Below, piece by piece: positions 50,835-60,977 of a stretch of 64,000 nt of DNA; within the stretch, counting starts at the first letter, position 1; the number at the start of each line of letters is the position of its first letter. Source of the stretch: Caldicellulosiruptoraceae bacterium PP1 (GTDB lineage Bacteria > Bacillota > Thermoanaerobacteria > Caldicellulosiruptorales > Caldicellulosiruptoraceae). A program made the translations under genes and the position numbers. The stretch covers positions 85,618 through 149,617 of the forward strand of contig JBGGOQ010000002.1 in assembly GCA_041320695.1 (NCBI GenBank), read 5' to 3'. The notes beneath the pieces were generated by a model. That model searched no databases, was not told where the DNA came from, and was given only the letters and a program-made list of their open reading frames with translations.

Positions 50835-52350
50835 GGTGCTGCTTGTTGAAGACGAAATCTTTGTAAGAGAAGGTATTAAAAGCTTAATAGATTGGGGAAG
50901 TATTGGTTTTTCAATTTGTGGTGAGGCTTCTCATGGGAAAGAAGCACTTAAAATTCTTCAAAAAGAATCTTTCGATGTTATTATTACAGATATCAAAATG
51001 CCTGAAATGAATGGTTTAGAATTAATAGAAGAGATAAATAAAAGATTTTCTCAGATACCTAAAATTATTATAATAAGTGGTTATAATGAATTCGAATTCG
51101 CTAGAACAGCTTTGAAATATAATGTTAAAAACTACATTTTAAAGCCTTTAGATGAATTAGAAATTATCGAGACCATGAAAAAAGTAAGTGATGAAATTAA
51201 TAAAGATAAACAAGAGAAAGTGCAAAACGATAAATATCGTTTATTAAACAAGAACAATGAATTTCTAAAGTATTTAGAAAAATCAGATTCTATTGATATT
51301 AATTATTTACTTGATAATGATTTTAGAAAAGATAAAAACAACTTGGTTATGCTTTCGAAGGTTAATAAAAATGATAAATATGATATTGATAACCTTCTTT
51401 ATAATTTAGTATACAATTTAAAACAAGCTGAAAAAGGTAATATAAATCTTGATATTTTCTGTGATCATAATTTAAATATATACTTTTTTGCAAAAAGCAA
51501 AACACTTAATAATTTGCAAATAATAGAAAAAATTTATCGATATTTAACTAACAATATACAAGAAGATATTACAATTATATACGAAACAATAGATGATATA
51601 TCAAAAATAAGAAACACATGTAACAAACTTTTAAAGCTTTTAGATTATCTATGCTTTTATGAAAAAACTGGAATATTCAATAGTAATGAAATTAATTGCT
51701 TTATCCAAATTGCTAAGTTAGATGAAAAAAGTTTAATAAATAATACAATAAAAAATATAGAACAAAATAATGTTTCAAAAATTAAAGAAGATGTAACTTT
51801 ATTTATAGATAAATGTTTTCAAGAAAAGATATCCATAGAGGTAATAAGAGGATATATTAACTTGGTAATAATTGAGCTTTTAGAATATTTTCAGATATAC
51901 GATTTTGAACTTGATGAATTCTTAGCTGTTTTTGATGAAAAATCCTCAAAAAAGAAAGTGATAAATACTTTAAATGATCTGTGTTTAAAGATACTTGAAA
52001 TTTATAAAAATCAAATTCAAAATTCAAATAATGCTATTATAAAGAAAATAGAAAGATATATAAATGAAAACTTTTCAAAAGATATTACAATAAAAGAAAT
52101 GTCAAGAGAATTTTATATGAACCCAATTTATCTTGGCCAGCTTTTTAAAAAACAATTTGGTATGAATTTCAATAAATATCTACATACTATACGTGTTGAA
52201 ATGGCAAAGAGAATGCTTACTAATTCAAATAAAAAGGTATATGAAATTGCTAAAGAGGTTGGGTATAAGGATCCTGAATACTTTTCTATGAAGTTTGAAG
52301 AAGTAACAGGTATGACGCCTTCCAACTATAGAAATCAAAAAACAAGATGA
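50827..52350 (+). CDS. YesN-type response regulator with AraC DNA-binding domain
   Basis: A 507-residue regulator. GAGGAG inside the kinase gene selects ATG 50827, giving an 8-base overlap; an earlier in-frame start would add 20 atypical residues. The receiver has acidic E8-D9, Asp55 (IITDIKMPEMNG) and Lys in ILKPLDE. The C-terminal AraC pair of HTH motifs reads ITIKEMSREFYMNPIYLGQLF and VYEIAKEVGYKDPEYFSMKF. It is the likely activator of the promoter region at 45.2 kb and hence of the whole glucuronate operon. The GH67 gene starts 24 bases later. Confidence 0.94.
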   Translation: MYRVLLVEDEIFVREGIKSLIDWGSIGFSICGEASHGKEALKILQKESFDVIITDIKMPEMNGLELIEEINKRFSQIPKIIIISGYNEFEFARTALKYNVKNYILKPLDELEIIETMKKVSDEINKDKQEKVQNDKYRLLNKNNEFLKYLEKSDSIDINYLLDNDFRKDKNNLVMLSKVNKNDKYDIDNLLYNLVYNLKQAEKGNINLDIFCDHNLNIYFFAKSKTLNNLQIIEKIYRYLTNNIQEDITIIYETIDDISKIRNTCNKLLKLLDYLCFYEKTGIFNSNEINCFIQIAKLDEKSLINNTIKNIEQNNVSKIKEDVTLFIDKCFQEKISIEVIRGYINLVIIELLEYFQIYDFELDEFLAVFDEKSSKKKVINTLNDLCLKILEIYKNQIQNSNNAIIKKIERYINENFSKDITIKEMSREFYMNPIYLGQLFKKQFGMNFNKYLHTIRVEMAKRMLTNSNKKVYEIAKEVGYKDPEYFSMKFEEVTGMTPSNYRNQKTR

Positions 52351-52374
52351 TTGATAAATATAGGGGGCATAACA

Positions 52375-54414
52375 ATGGAAGAGAAATATTCAATGTGTTG
52401 GCTTCAATATAATACTTTAAAGGATAAAGAAAGCTATAAGGACTACATTAAAAATATCATATATTTTGAAGAAAATGATAAAATAAATGCATGCATTGGT
52501 GAGTTAAAAAGATTTATTAAAGAAGGGTTTAACAAAACACCAAAATTAATAAAATATGAATTACCACAAAAAGTTTCTGGTATTATTATCGGTAAGATTG
52601 AACAACTGAAACAATTAGGATTAGAAATTGAGAAAAATAATCTAAAAGATGAAGGTTTTTTAATTAAAGAAGTTGACAAAAATCTTATTGCAGTTTTAGC
52701 AAATTCATATAATGGATTAGTTTATGGAACTTTTGAACTGATTAAACTAATAAGACTTGGAGAAAAGCTAAATGATATAAATATAATAAAAAATCCAAAA
52801 GCAAACTTAAGAATTATTAATCATTGGGACAATTTTGATGGTACAATAGAAAGAGGATATGCAGGGAAATCAATCTTTTATAAAGATAATAAAATACTTC
52901 TAAACTCAAAAAGGATAGTAGATTATGCAAGATTATTATCATCAATTGGTATTAATTCTATTGTACTTAATAATGTAAATGTAAAGAAAAGAGAGGTTGA
53001 GTTTTTAACAGAGCCATACCTTAAAAAATTTCAAAAGATAGCAAATATATTTGGCAAGTATGGCATAAAAATATTTTTGAGCATTAATTTTGCAAGTCCA
53101 ATTTATCTTGGGAAACTTCCAACAGCTGATCCTCTTGATAAGGATGTTTGTAAGTGGTGGGAGGACAAAGCTAAAGAGATATATGATATCATTCCTAATT
53201 TTGGAGGTTTTCTTGTAAAGGCTGATTCAGAATTTAATCCAGGACCTTATGTTTATAACAGAAGCCATGCAGATGGAGCAAATATGTTGGCAAAAGCATT
53301 AAAACATTATGGGGGATTAGTTATTTGGAGATGTTTTGTATATAACTGCAGACAAGACTGGAGAGATACCAAAACTGATAGAGCTAAAGCAGCATACGAT
53401 AATTTTAAACCTTTTGATGGACTTTTTGATGATAATGTAGTTCTTCAAATTAAATTAGGACCAATGGATTTTCAAGTCAGAGAGCCTGTTTCTCCTTTAT
53501 TCGGTGCATTATTAAAAACAAATCAAATTATTGAATTCCAGATTACACAAGAATATACAGGACAGCAAATACATCTTTGTTACTTGGGTCAACTATGGAA
53601 AGAAGCACTTGATTTTGATACATATGCACAGGGAGAAGGATCTTTTGTTAAAAGAATAGTTGATGGTTCTTTATTTAATAAAACCAATTGTGGATTGGCA
53701 GGCGTTTCAAATATTGGAGATGACTTCAATTGGACTGGTCATGACTTGGCACAGGCTAATTTATATACATTTGGGAAACTTTCTTGGAATCCTGATGAAA
53801 AAATTGAGGACATTGTTGATGAATGGATTAAATTAACTTTTGGTCACAATAAAAAAGTAATAGAAGGTATTACCTATCTATTATTAAATTCTCACAGTAT
53901 TTATGAAAAATACACAACACCATTAGGCTTAGGATGGATGATAAATCCAGGACATCATTATGGGCCAAGTCCAGAAGGTTATGAGTTTTCTATGTGGGGA
54001 ACATACCATAGAGCAAGTACTGAAGCTATAGGTGTTGATAGAACTTCTAAAGGGACAAAGTATACAAGCCAATATTCAAAGCATTGGCAAGAGATTTATG
54101 ATGATATTAATAAATGCCCAGAGAAACTACTTCTTTTCTTTCATAGAGTTAACTGGAATCATAAATTAAAAAATGGGAAAACATTAATACAATATATGTA
54201 TGACACGCATTTTGAAGGTGTTGAAGAAGTAAAGGTTCTAATTGAAAAATGGACAGAATTAAAAGATTTAGTTTCTAATGATGTATATGATAGGGTTTTA
54301 GATAGACTCAATAAACAATACGAACATTCAAAAGAATGGAGAGATGTAATTAACACTTATTTTTACAGAAAAACAGGAATTAAGGATGAACAAAAAAGAC
54401 ATATATACGAATAA
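52375..54414 (+). CDS. aguA: GH67 alpha-glucuronidase
   Basis: A 679-residue intracellular enzyme (no signal peptide) that removes (4-O-methyl)glucuronic acid from the non-reducing end of xylo-oligosaccharides. TAGGGGGC selects ATG 52375. Length equals that of Geobacillus AguA, and the catalytic residues fall one position later than its E285, D364 and E392: Glu286 ([10 protein letters not shown]), Asp365 ([11 protein letters not shown]) and Glu393 ([10 protein letters not shown]). It directly follows the YesM/YesN genes and precedes a GH52-like gene and the fructuronate/mannonate genes, so both products are handled within this operon. Confidence 0.97.
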   Translation: MEEKYSMCWLQYNTLKDKESYKDYIKNIIYFEENDKINACIGELKRFIKEGFNKTPKLIKYELPQKVSGIIIGKIEQLKQLGLEIEKNNLKDEGFLIKEVDKNLIAVLANSYNGLVYGTFELIKLIRLGEKLNDINIIKNPKANLRIINHWDNFDGTIERGYAGKSIFYKDNKILLNSKRIVDYARLLSSIGINSIVLNNVNVKKREVEFLTEPYLKKFQKIANIFGKYGIKIFLSINFASPIYLGKLPTADPLDKDVCKWWEDKAKEIYDIIPNFGGFLVKADSEFNPGPYVYNRSHADGANMLAKALKHYGGLVIWRCFVYNCRQDWRDTKTDRAKAAYDNFKPFDGLFDDNVVLQIKLGPMDFQVREPVSPLFGALLKTNQIIEFQITQEYTGQQIHLCYLGQLWKEALDFDTYAQGEGSFVKRIVDGSLFNKTNCGLAGVSNIGDDFNWTGHDLAQANLYTFGKLSWNPDEKIEDIVDEWIKLTFGHNKKVIEGITYLLLNSHSIYEKYTTPLGLGWMINPGHHYGPSPEGYEFSMWGTYHRASTEAIGVDRTSKGTKYTSQYSKHWQEIYDDINKCPEKLLLFFHRVNWNHKLKNGKTLIQYMYDTHFEGVEEVKVLIEKWTELKDLVSNDVYDRVLDRLNKQYEHSKEWRDVINTYFYRKTGIKDEQKRHIYE

Positions 54415-54443
54415 ATAATTTTAGCTTATGGAGGGTTAACAGA

Positions 54444-56429
54444 ATGAATTTAATGTCAGATGCATTATGTGTTTTAGGCTCAAGGATTGGAATTGCAATT
54501 GAACCAACTAATAACAAAAGCTATCTAATAAGACACGGCTTGCATCCTGGAATACCTATGAACCTGAATATAGGTGTTAATGTTGATGGGAAAGTTTTAA
54601 CATTTCCACTTGGATCAAGTGAAACAAAGTTTGAATTTTTTGACCAAGATATTTATATGACAAGGATATCATTAAAAGCAATAGACGCAGAAACAGGATT
54701 AAAGTTTAATCTATCTTTTAGAATACCTTTTAAACCTCAAGATCTTAAGTTTAGCACTGTTCCACTGTTTTTAATAGAACTTGAGGTTGAAAAATTAAGA
54801 AGGTCATTTAGATGGAAACCTTCAAAATATGAAGAAGTAGAAGGTAAAATGTTTATAACCTTCGATGAAAACGCATTCAACATCTCACAAAAGAATGACT
54901 ACTTAACTATGAGTTATAAATCTTACTTAGCAAAAGAAGAAAACTATATTAATGCACAAGATAGAGTATTTGTATTAGAAAGTGAACCAAAGGTTTTATC
55001 AAATGGATTTGAAAAAGAGTTTAAGCTAAAGATGGGTGATAAATCTCAAAAAGTTGTAATTGCTTGGGCTTCATTTGACCCTGCTGTTTTAACAGTATTA
55101 AATGAAAAAAGTGAGTTTTATTATAAAAAACATTTTAATTCGATTGATGATATTCAACTTTGGGCAAAGGAAAATTATACCGAAATTTTAAAACAAGATG
55201 AACTGATTGATAATAAATTTAGAAATGAAAATATAAAGCCAACCCTATCAAAACTATTAGCATACACGCTACATTCATACTTGATAAATACTTGGCTTGT
55301 TGTAACACCAAAAGGCCAAGATTGGTTTACAGTCTGGGAGGGAAGCTGCTATTTCCACTCAACTGTGGATGTTGAACACACACAATTTCCATTTTATCTA
55401 TACATGTGGCCTGAACTTCTTGAAATGGAACTTAATGAATGGGTATACTTTGGCAAAGATGGACAGATAGCATTAGGTGAAAGTGGAAAGGATACCTTAT
55501 TCTTATCACACGATATGGGTGTTCATTGCAATTGCAGTGGTCAAGCTTATCCACATGATATGGAGGTTGAGGAAAACTGCAATTATATACTACTTGCATT
55601 TATGCATTGGAAGAAAACAGGTAATGATTCGGTTATTAAAAACCATACAGACTTTATTATAAAACTTTTAGATTTTATTCTAAAATGTGATATTGATGAT
55701 GATGGTATCTGCGAGATTGGATGCACAAATACAATTGATGATGCATCACCTGCTATACAATTTGCTAAAAAACAGGTTTATCTTAGCGTAAAAGCTGCTT
55801 GTGCAGTTTATGCAGGATATATGATTTTGGATTATTTAGGTATAGATGCCCAAAAGTATTTGGAATTTTCAAAAAAAGCAATACAAAAGGTTGAAAATGA
55901 AGGATGGTTAAATGACCATTATGTTGTAACACTTCAGCCTGAAACAGAAGGTATTGTTAATCCATGGACTAAAGAGGTTTTAAAAGGGAAGGTTCCAGGT
56001 TGGGATGCATATCATATATACACTATGAACGGATTAGCTATTTTCGATTTACTTGGAATTGATTTTGAGATGGATAACCAAAAATTAAAAATTGATGCCA
56101 TAAATGGTTGGAAAAATACATTAGGCAAATATGGTTGTAGACATTCAAGCTTTGTAAGATGGGAACAAGACGAAATACCACTTACATTAGAAGGATTAGC
56201 ATCTACAAGTGATAAAAATGGCTGGATATCTATGAATATGTTAAGAGATATAACAGCATTAAAAAGAGGTTTAGACCTTACTGATAATTTAGAAAGATAT
56301 TGGGATTGGCAGCTTACAACTAATACGCAAGGTATTTATATGTTTTTTGAAACATTTAATGGTAATAACCTTAACTTCTATCCAAGAGGTATTGCTGCAT
56401 TTGGTTATCTTTACTTCTTGAATAAATAA
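54444..56429 (+). CDS. GH52-like (beta-xylosidase-like) alpha/alpha-6 glycosidase, putative
   Basis: A 661-residue cytoplasmic protein; GGAGGG precedes the ATG. The N-terminal third is beta-rich, the rest helical. Several blocks recall GH52 beta-xylosidases in the same order: VWEGSCYFHSTVDVEH (Glu299, where GH52 has its nucleophile), FLSHDMGVH, NTIDDASPAIQFAKKQVYLSV (Asp432/433, candidate acid/base), VPGWDAYHIYTMNGLAIFDL, STSDKNGWISM and the closing FYPRGIAAFGYLYFL. Similarity is distant, so it may be a separate family in this fold. Between alpha-glucuronidase and uronate genes it probably trims xylo-oligosaccharides. No other protein name fits better; its activity is unproven. Confidence 0.6.
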   Translation: MNLMSDALCVLGSRIGIAIEPTNNKSYLIRHGLHPGIPMNLNIGVNVDGKVLTFPLGSSETKFEFFDQDIYMTRISLKAIDAETGLKFNLSFRIPFKPQDLKFSTVPLFLIELEVEKLRRSFRWKPSKYEEVEGKMFITFDENAFNISQKNDYLTMSYKSYLAKEENYINAQDRVFVLESEPKVLSNGFEKEFKLKMGDKSQKVVIAWASFDPAVLTVLNEKSEFYYKKHFNSIDDIQLWAKENYTEILKQDELIDNKFRNENIKPTLSKLLAYTLHSYLINTWLVVTPKGQDWFTVWEGSCYFHSTVDVEHTQFPFYLYMWPELLEMELNEWVYFGKDGQIALGESGKDTLFLSHDMGVHCNCSGQAYPHDMEVEENCNYILLAFMHWKKTGNDSVIKNHTDFIIKLLDFILKCDIDDDGICEIGCTNTIDDASPAIQFAKKQVYLSVKAACAVYAGYMILDYLGIDAQKYLEFSKKAIQKVENEGWLNDHYVVTLQPETEGIVNPWTKEVLKGKVPGWDAYHIYTMNGLAIFDLLGIDFEMDNQKLKIDAINGWKNTLGKYGCRHSSFVRWEQDEIPLTLEGLASTSDKNGWISMNMLRDITALKRGLDLTDNLERYWDWQLTTNTQGIYMFFETFNGNNLNFYPRGIAAFGYLYFLNK

Positions 56430-56455
56430 TTCAATATAAAAGGTAGGTAAAAGAA

Positions 56456-58078
56456 ATGCTTATTCTAAATAGAGAGAATATAGAGAAAAACAAAGCAAAG
56501 TGGCAAGAAAAAGGATTTAAATTGCCTGAATTTGATTATAAAGCTATGCAAGAATATTCAATTAAAAATCCCGAATGGGTTCACTTTGGTGCAGGTAATA
56601 TCTTTAGAGGCTTTGTTGCAATGTTGCAACAAAGCCTATTAGAACAAGGAAAATCAAATAGTGGCATAATAGCTGCTGAATCTTTTGATTATGAGATTAT
56701 AGAAAAAATTTATAAACCTTATGATAATCTCAGCATTTTAGTAATAGCAAATTCTGATGGTAAACTTGAAAAATCAATTGTTTCAAGCATAAGTGAGAGC
56801 TTAGTTGCTGATATAGAAAACTCTTCTTATTGGAATAGACTTATAGAAATTTTTAAAAAACCTTCTCTTAAGATAGTTTCATTCACAATAACTGAAAAGG
56901 GATATAATCTCTACAACATAGATGGAGAATTTCTACCTATTGTTAGTTGGGATATTACAAATGGACCTTCAAGCGTTAAAACAGCTATGGGTAAGGTAGC
57001 AGCATTACTATATGAAAGATACAAATCAGGAGAATTTCCTATTTCGCTTTTAAGCTTAGACAATTGTTCTCACAATGGCCAAAAATTATACACAGCAGTA
57101 AGTACTATAGTAAAAGAGTGGGTAGATAAAGGATTTGTTGAAAGCGGATTTTATGACTATATTTCTAATCCTCAAAAAGTTTCATTCCCATGGAGCATGA
57201 TTGATAAGATTGTTCCAAGGCCATCTGAACAGGTAAAACAAAACCTTATAAATGATGGAATAGGTAATATGGATATCATCTGCACAAATAAAAACACATA
57301 TATTGCTCCATTTATAAATGCAGAGAAAGCACAATATCTTGTAATAGAAGATACTTTTGCAAATGGCAGACCTCCGCTTGAACTTGCTGGTGTATATTTT
57401 ACGGATAGAGAAACTGTTGAAAATGTTGAAAGGATGAAGGTTCAGACATGCCTAAATCCACTTCATACAGCCTTAGCTATATTTGGCTGCTTGTTGGGAT
57501 ACAAATTAATAGCAGATGAAATGAAGGATAAAAGCCTTAAAGGCCTAATTGAAAAAATAGGGTATGAAGAAGGTATGAGGACTTGTGTTGATCCTAAAAT
57601 AATAAGTCCATTAGCCTTTGTTAAAGAAGTTATTGAAGAAAGACTACCCAATCCATTTATTCCTGATACACCACAAAGGATTGCAACAGATACTTCGCAA
57701 AAAATGCCTATACGTTTTGGAGAAACTATTAAAGCTTACTGTATTAGAGAAGATTTAAATGTTGCAGACCTTGAATATATACCTTTAGTTATTGCAGGAT
57801 GGTGTAGATACCTAATGGGCTTAGATGACAATTGGAATGAGTTCCAATTAAGTTCTGATCCTTTACTTGATGAGTTAAAGAAATATATATCAAAAATTGA
57901 AATAGGTAATATAAAATCTATAAAAGACAATCTAAAGCCTATTCTTTCTAATCCGCAATTGTTTGGTGTAAATCTTTATGAAGTAGGGTTAGGCTCAAAG
58001 GTTGAAAAGTACTTCAAAGAGATGATAAGTGAGATAGGATCAGTAAGAAAAACATTGGATAAATATATTAATATTTAA
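56456..58078 (+). CDS. uxuB: D-mannonate oxidoreductase (fructuronate reductase)
   Basis: A 540-residue member of the mannitol dehydrogenase/UxuB family, converting D-fructuronate to D-mannonate with NADH. The nucleotide-binding start is VHFGAGNIFRGFVAMLQQ; the catalytic Lys region is FPWSMIDKIVPRPSEQV; SLDNCSHNGQKL is also family-typical. It is about 50 residues longer than the E. coli enzyme, as in other Firmicute versions. It precedes uxuA by 18 bases. Glucuronate isomerase, which supplies its substrate, is not in the window. Confidence 0.94.
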   Translation: MLILNRENIEKNKAKWQEKGFKLPEFDYKAMQEYSIKNPEWVHFGAGNIFRGFVAMLQQSLLEQGKSNSGIIAAESFDYEIIEKIYKPYDNLSILVIANSDGKLEKSIVSSISESLVADIENSSYWNRLIEIFKKPSLKIVSFTITEKGYNLYNIDGEFLPIVSWDITNGPSSVKTAMGKVAALLYERYKSGEFPISLLSLDNCSHNGQKLYTAVSTIVKEWVDKGFVESGFYDYISNPQKVSFPWSMIDKIVPRPSEQVKQNLINDGIGNMDIICTNKNTYIAPFINAEKAQYLVIEDTFANGRPPLELAGVYFTDRETVENVERMKVQTCLNPLHTALAIFGCLLGYKLIADEMKDKSLKGLIEKIGYEEGMRTCVDPKIISPLAFVKEVIEERLPNPFIPDTPQRIATDTSQKMPIRFGETIKAYCIREDLNVADLEYIPLVIAGWCRYLMGLDDNWNEFQLSSDPLLDELKKYISKIEIGNIKSIKDNLKPILSNPQLFGVNLYEVGLGSKVEKYFKEMISEIGSVRKTLDKYINI

Positions 58079-58096
58079 GAAAGAGGTGGATATAAT

Positions 58097-59185
58097 ATGT
58101 CGTTTAAAATGGTTTTTAGATGGTTTGGCGAAAACCATGATTCTGTAAAGTTAGAACAAATAAGGCAAATTCCTGGTATACATGGTGTTGTAGGTGCACT
58201 TTTTGATATACCAGTAGGTGAGGTTTGGCCAGAGAAAGATATTTTTGAACTTAAGGAAAAGATTAAATCACATGGATTATCATTTGAGGTTATCGAAAGT
58301 GTTAACATTCATGAAGATATCAAGTTAGGGCTCCCAAGCAGAGAAAGATATATAGAAAACTATAGAGAAACAATAAAAAACCTTAGTAAAGCAGGTATTA
58401 AAGTAATCTGTTACAATTTTATGCCTGTTTTTGATTGGACCAGAACAGAGCTTGCATATAAATTAGAAGATAAATCTGAAACAATGAGATATGATCACAA
58501 TATTATTAAGAATTTGAAACCAGAAGATTTAGTAAAAACAGTCAATAGCACATCAGGTGGATTTACATTGCCAGGATGGGAGAAGGATAGGCTAAAAGAG
58601 TTAGAACCTGTTATGAAACAATATCAAGATATGACAGAGGAAAAACTTTTCAGCAATTTAGTATACTTTTTAGAAGCTATTATGCCTACATGTGAACAAT
58701 ATGATGTTAAAATGGCTATACATCCTGATGATCCACCCTGGTCAGTATTTAATCTTCCAAGGATTATAAAGAACTTTGACGATTTAAAAAGATTAACCGA
58801 AACAGTTGATAGTCCATATAACGGTATTACCTTATGTACAGGTTCACTTGGTGCTAATAAAGAAAATAATATTCCAGAAATAATAAGATATTTTGGAAGC
58901 AGAAAAAGAATACATTTTGCCCATGTAAGAAACTTGAAATTTACAGGCGATAGAGTATTTCATGAGACATCTCATTTATCGTCTGATGGTTCATTTGACA
59001 TGTTTGAAATAATGAAGGCTTTATATGATGTGAGTTTTGATGGATATATAAGACCAGACCACGGAAGAATGATTTGGGGTGAAAAAGCAAGACCAGGCTA
59101 TGGCCTTTATGATAGAGCACTTGGAATAGCATATTTAAATGGTTTGTGGGAAGCAATTGACAAGATGAATTTAAGATATAGATGA
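58097..59185 (+). CDS. uxuA: D-mannonate dehydratase
   Basis: A 362-residue metal-dependent TIM-barrel enzyme that dehydrates D-mannonate to 2-keto-3-deoxygluconate. Landmarks are FRWFGENHDSVKLEQIRQIPG at the N-terminus, MAIHPDDPPWSVFNLPRI, and HFAHVRNLKFTGDRVFHETSH, which contain the metal and catalytic His residues of the family. ATG follows AAGAGGTGG. Neighbours upstream and downstream supply its substrate and use its product. Confidence 0.96.
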   Translation: MSFKMVFRWFGENHDSVKLEQIRQIPGIHGVVGALFDIPVGEVWPEKDIFELKEKIKSHGLSFEVIESVNIHEDIKLGLPSRERYIENYRETIKNLSKAGIKVICYNFMPVFDWTRTELAYKLEDKSETMRYDHNIIKNLKPEDLVKTVNSTSGGFTLPGWEKDRLKELEPVMKQYQDMTEEKLFSNLVYFLEAIMPTCEQYDVKMAIHPDDPPWSVFNLPRIIKNFDDLKRLTETVDSPYNGITLCTGSLGANKENNIPEIIRYFGSRKRIHFAHVRNLKFTGDRVFHETSHLSSDGSFDMFEIMKALYDVSFDGYIRPDHGRMIWGEKARPGYGLYDRALGIAYLNGLWEAIDKMNLRYR

Positions 59186-59201
59186 AGGGAGAAATCCTAA
59201 G

Positions 59202-60299
59202 ATGGAGGCCCAAGAAGATAATTTTAATTATATAGAATTTTGGCAAGAGAATGAGTGGTGCCTTAAGAATTTTGATAAAAAAACAAGGATTCCTATTACT
59301 TTAAACTTTGATGATCATTTTCTTCAAGAATTGGTAGGACCATTTTCAACAATAGAATATTACAATAATCATCAATATAAAATAGATATTCATAAAAAAG
59401 CTAATGAGATACTTTATGAAAATTTGGGAAAAAGATTTTATTCTGAGGAAACAGATATTGAACCTTACCCAGTTAGGTTTGAAATACTAATGGGTGCAAA
59501 CTATAAGATAACCGAAGGTTCAACCCCTTGGTTTGAATCAGAAGTAGAAAATATTGATGATGTTAAAAGATTAATTGAAAGATACCACAAATTTGATCTT
59601 AAAAATGAGATTTTCAAAGATAATCTATTGCAAAGAAAAGAAGAGTATGAAAAGAAGACAAACAAAAAAGTTTCTTGGGGACATTTTACAAGAGGCCCTG
59701 CAACACTTGCAACAAGTATAATTGGCACAACAAATCTATGTATTTTTATGATGGAAGAGGAAGATGTTATAAATGAGTTTTATGAAATAATGGGTGAAAA
59801 GTTAGTAGAATATTTGAAATTAATACGAGAAGCAAGTGGTAATTTTTCAAATAGCATAGCATTATTAGATGATGACTGCTTCTTATTTTCACCAAGCCTT
59901 TATGATAAATTTTGTGCTCCAGTATTAGAAAAATTATTTAATACATTTGCACCTAATAAAGATGACAGAAGATTTCAGCATTCTGATAGTGATATGGCAC
60001 ATCTTATGCCCATTTTATATCGATTAGGTGTCAATGCTGTAAACTTTGGACCTAATATACATCCTTTAGAGATAAGAAGAACTATGCCAAATGCAAGGAT
60101 ACATGGACAGATACCACCTTTTGTATTAAGAAATGGCACAAGAGAGGAAATAATTGATATTGTAAAAAGAGATATGGAAGTAGCATTAATTGATGGGAAT
60201 TTCATAGCCACAACAGCAGGATCTGTTGCAGCAGGAACTCCAATGGAGAATATAAAAACCTTTATAAAAGCAGTTTATGAATTTGGAAAGATAGCTTAG
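59202..60299 (+). CDS. UroD-superfamily protein in the glucuronate operon
   Basis: A 365-residue protein of the uroporphyrinogen decarboxylase/MtaA superfamily, recognised from PYPVRFEILMGANYK, HFTRGPATLATSIIGTTNL, LLDDDCFLFSPSLYDKFCAP and the end FIATTAGSVAAGTPMENI. The position of the MtaA-type H-x-C zinc motif reads HSDSDM, so the usual cysteine ligand is missing. A haem role is unlikely: no haem gene is nearby and the gene is locked between uxuA (16 bases) and the aldolase (21 bases). Because GH67 releases 4-O-methylglucuronate, a role in removing or handling the methyl group is a tempting guess; another sugar-acid reaction is equally possible. Confidence 0.85.
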   Translation: MEAQEDNFNYIEFWQENEWCLKNFDKKTRIPITLNFDDHFLQELVGPFSTIEYYNNHQYKIDIHKKANEILYENLGKRFYSEETDIEPYPVRFEILMGANYKITEGSTPWFESEVENIDDVKRLIERYHKFDLKNEIFKDNLLQRKEEYEKKTNKKVSWGHFTRGPATLATSIIGTTNLCIFMMEEEDVINEFYEIMGEKLVEYLKLIREASGNFSNSIALLDDDCFLFSPSLYDKFCAPVLEKLFNTFAPNKDDRRFQHSDSDMAHLMPILYRLGVNAVNFGPNIHPLEIRRTMPNARIHGQIPPFVLRNGTREEIIDIVKRDMEVALIDGNFIATTAGSVAAGTPMENIKTFIKAVYEFGKIA

Positions 60300-60320
60300 T
60301 CAATTTTTGGAGGAATGATT

Positions 60321-60977
60321 ATGGATAAAGAAATGGTATTAAAAAAGATACATGAAAATGGATTGGTAGTAGTTGTAAGAGCTGATTCAAAAGAAAAGGC
60401 ACTAAAAATTGTAGAGGCATGCAAAAATGGTGGAGCAGGAGCAATAGAAATAACATTTACTGTTCCACATGCTGAGGAGATAATAAGGCATCTTACTGAA
60501 AAATATAGTGACCAAGAAATACTTATCGGTGCTGGTACAGTCCTTGATGCTGAAACAGCAAGGATAGCAATAATGCATGGTGCAAAATATGTAGTAAGTC
60601 CTTATCTTAATCAGGAATTGGTTAAAATGTGTAATAGATATAAAGTAGCATGTATGCCTGGTGCAATGACAATGAAGGAAGTAGTAGAATCGTTAGAAGC
60701 AGGAGCAGATGTTGTTAAAATCTTTCCTGCAGAGTTTTTTGGGCCAAGAATTATAGAAGCATTTAGAGGTCCATTACCTCAGGCAAAGTTAATGCCAACA
60801 GGCGGGGTTGATTTAAATAATGTTGAAGATTGGATAAAGGCTAAAGCTTTTGCTGTAGGAGTTGGAAGTGTTATAACTAAATATGCTTCAAAAGATGATT
60901 ATCAAGCCATAAGCGATATATGTAAGCAATTTATTGAAAAAATCAACAATGCAAAGAGGAGCTGTAATTATGTTTGA
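60321..60977 (+). CDS. eda: 2-keto-3-deoxy-6-phosphogluconate aldolase
   Basis: A 218-residue class I aldolase splitting KDPG to pyruvate and glyceraldehyde 3-phosphate. TTGGAGGA at 60307-60314 favours ATG 60321 over ATG 60315. With this start the Schiff-base Lys is residue 133 (DVVKIFPAEFF), the same number as in E. coli Eda, and the general-base Glu is 43 (AIEITFTVP). The motif GAGTVLDAETA is also present. It overlaps the kinase gene by 8 bases. Confidence 0.96.
   Translation: MDKEMVLKKIHENGLVVVVRADSKEKALKIVEACKNGGAGAIEITFTVPHAEEIIRHLTEKYSDQEILIGAGTVLDAETARIAIMHGAKYVVSPYLNQELVKMCNRYKVACMPGAMTMKEVVESLEAGADVVKIFPAEFFGPRIIEAFRGPLPQAKLMPTGGVDLNNVEDWIKAKAFAVGVGSVITKYASKDDYQAISDICKQFIEKINNAKRSCNYV

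Noticed and set aside
59202-60299. Annotation as true uroporphyrinogen decarboxylase (haem synthesis)
   Set aside because: No haem genes nearby, and the operon is dedicated to uronate breakdown; only the superfamily fold is supported.
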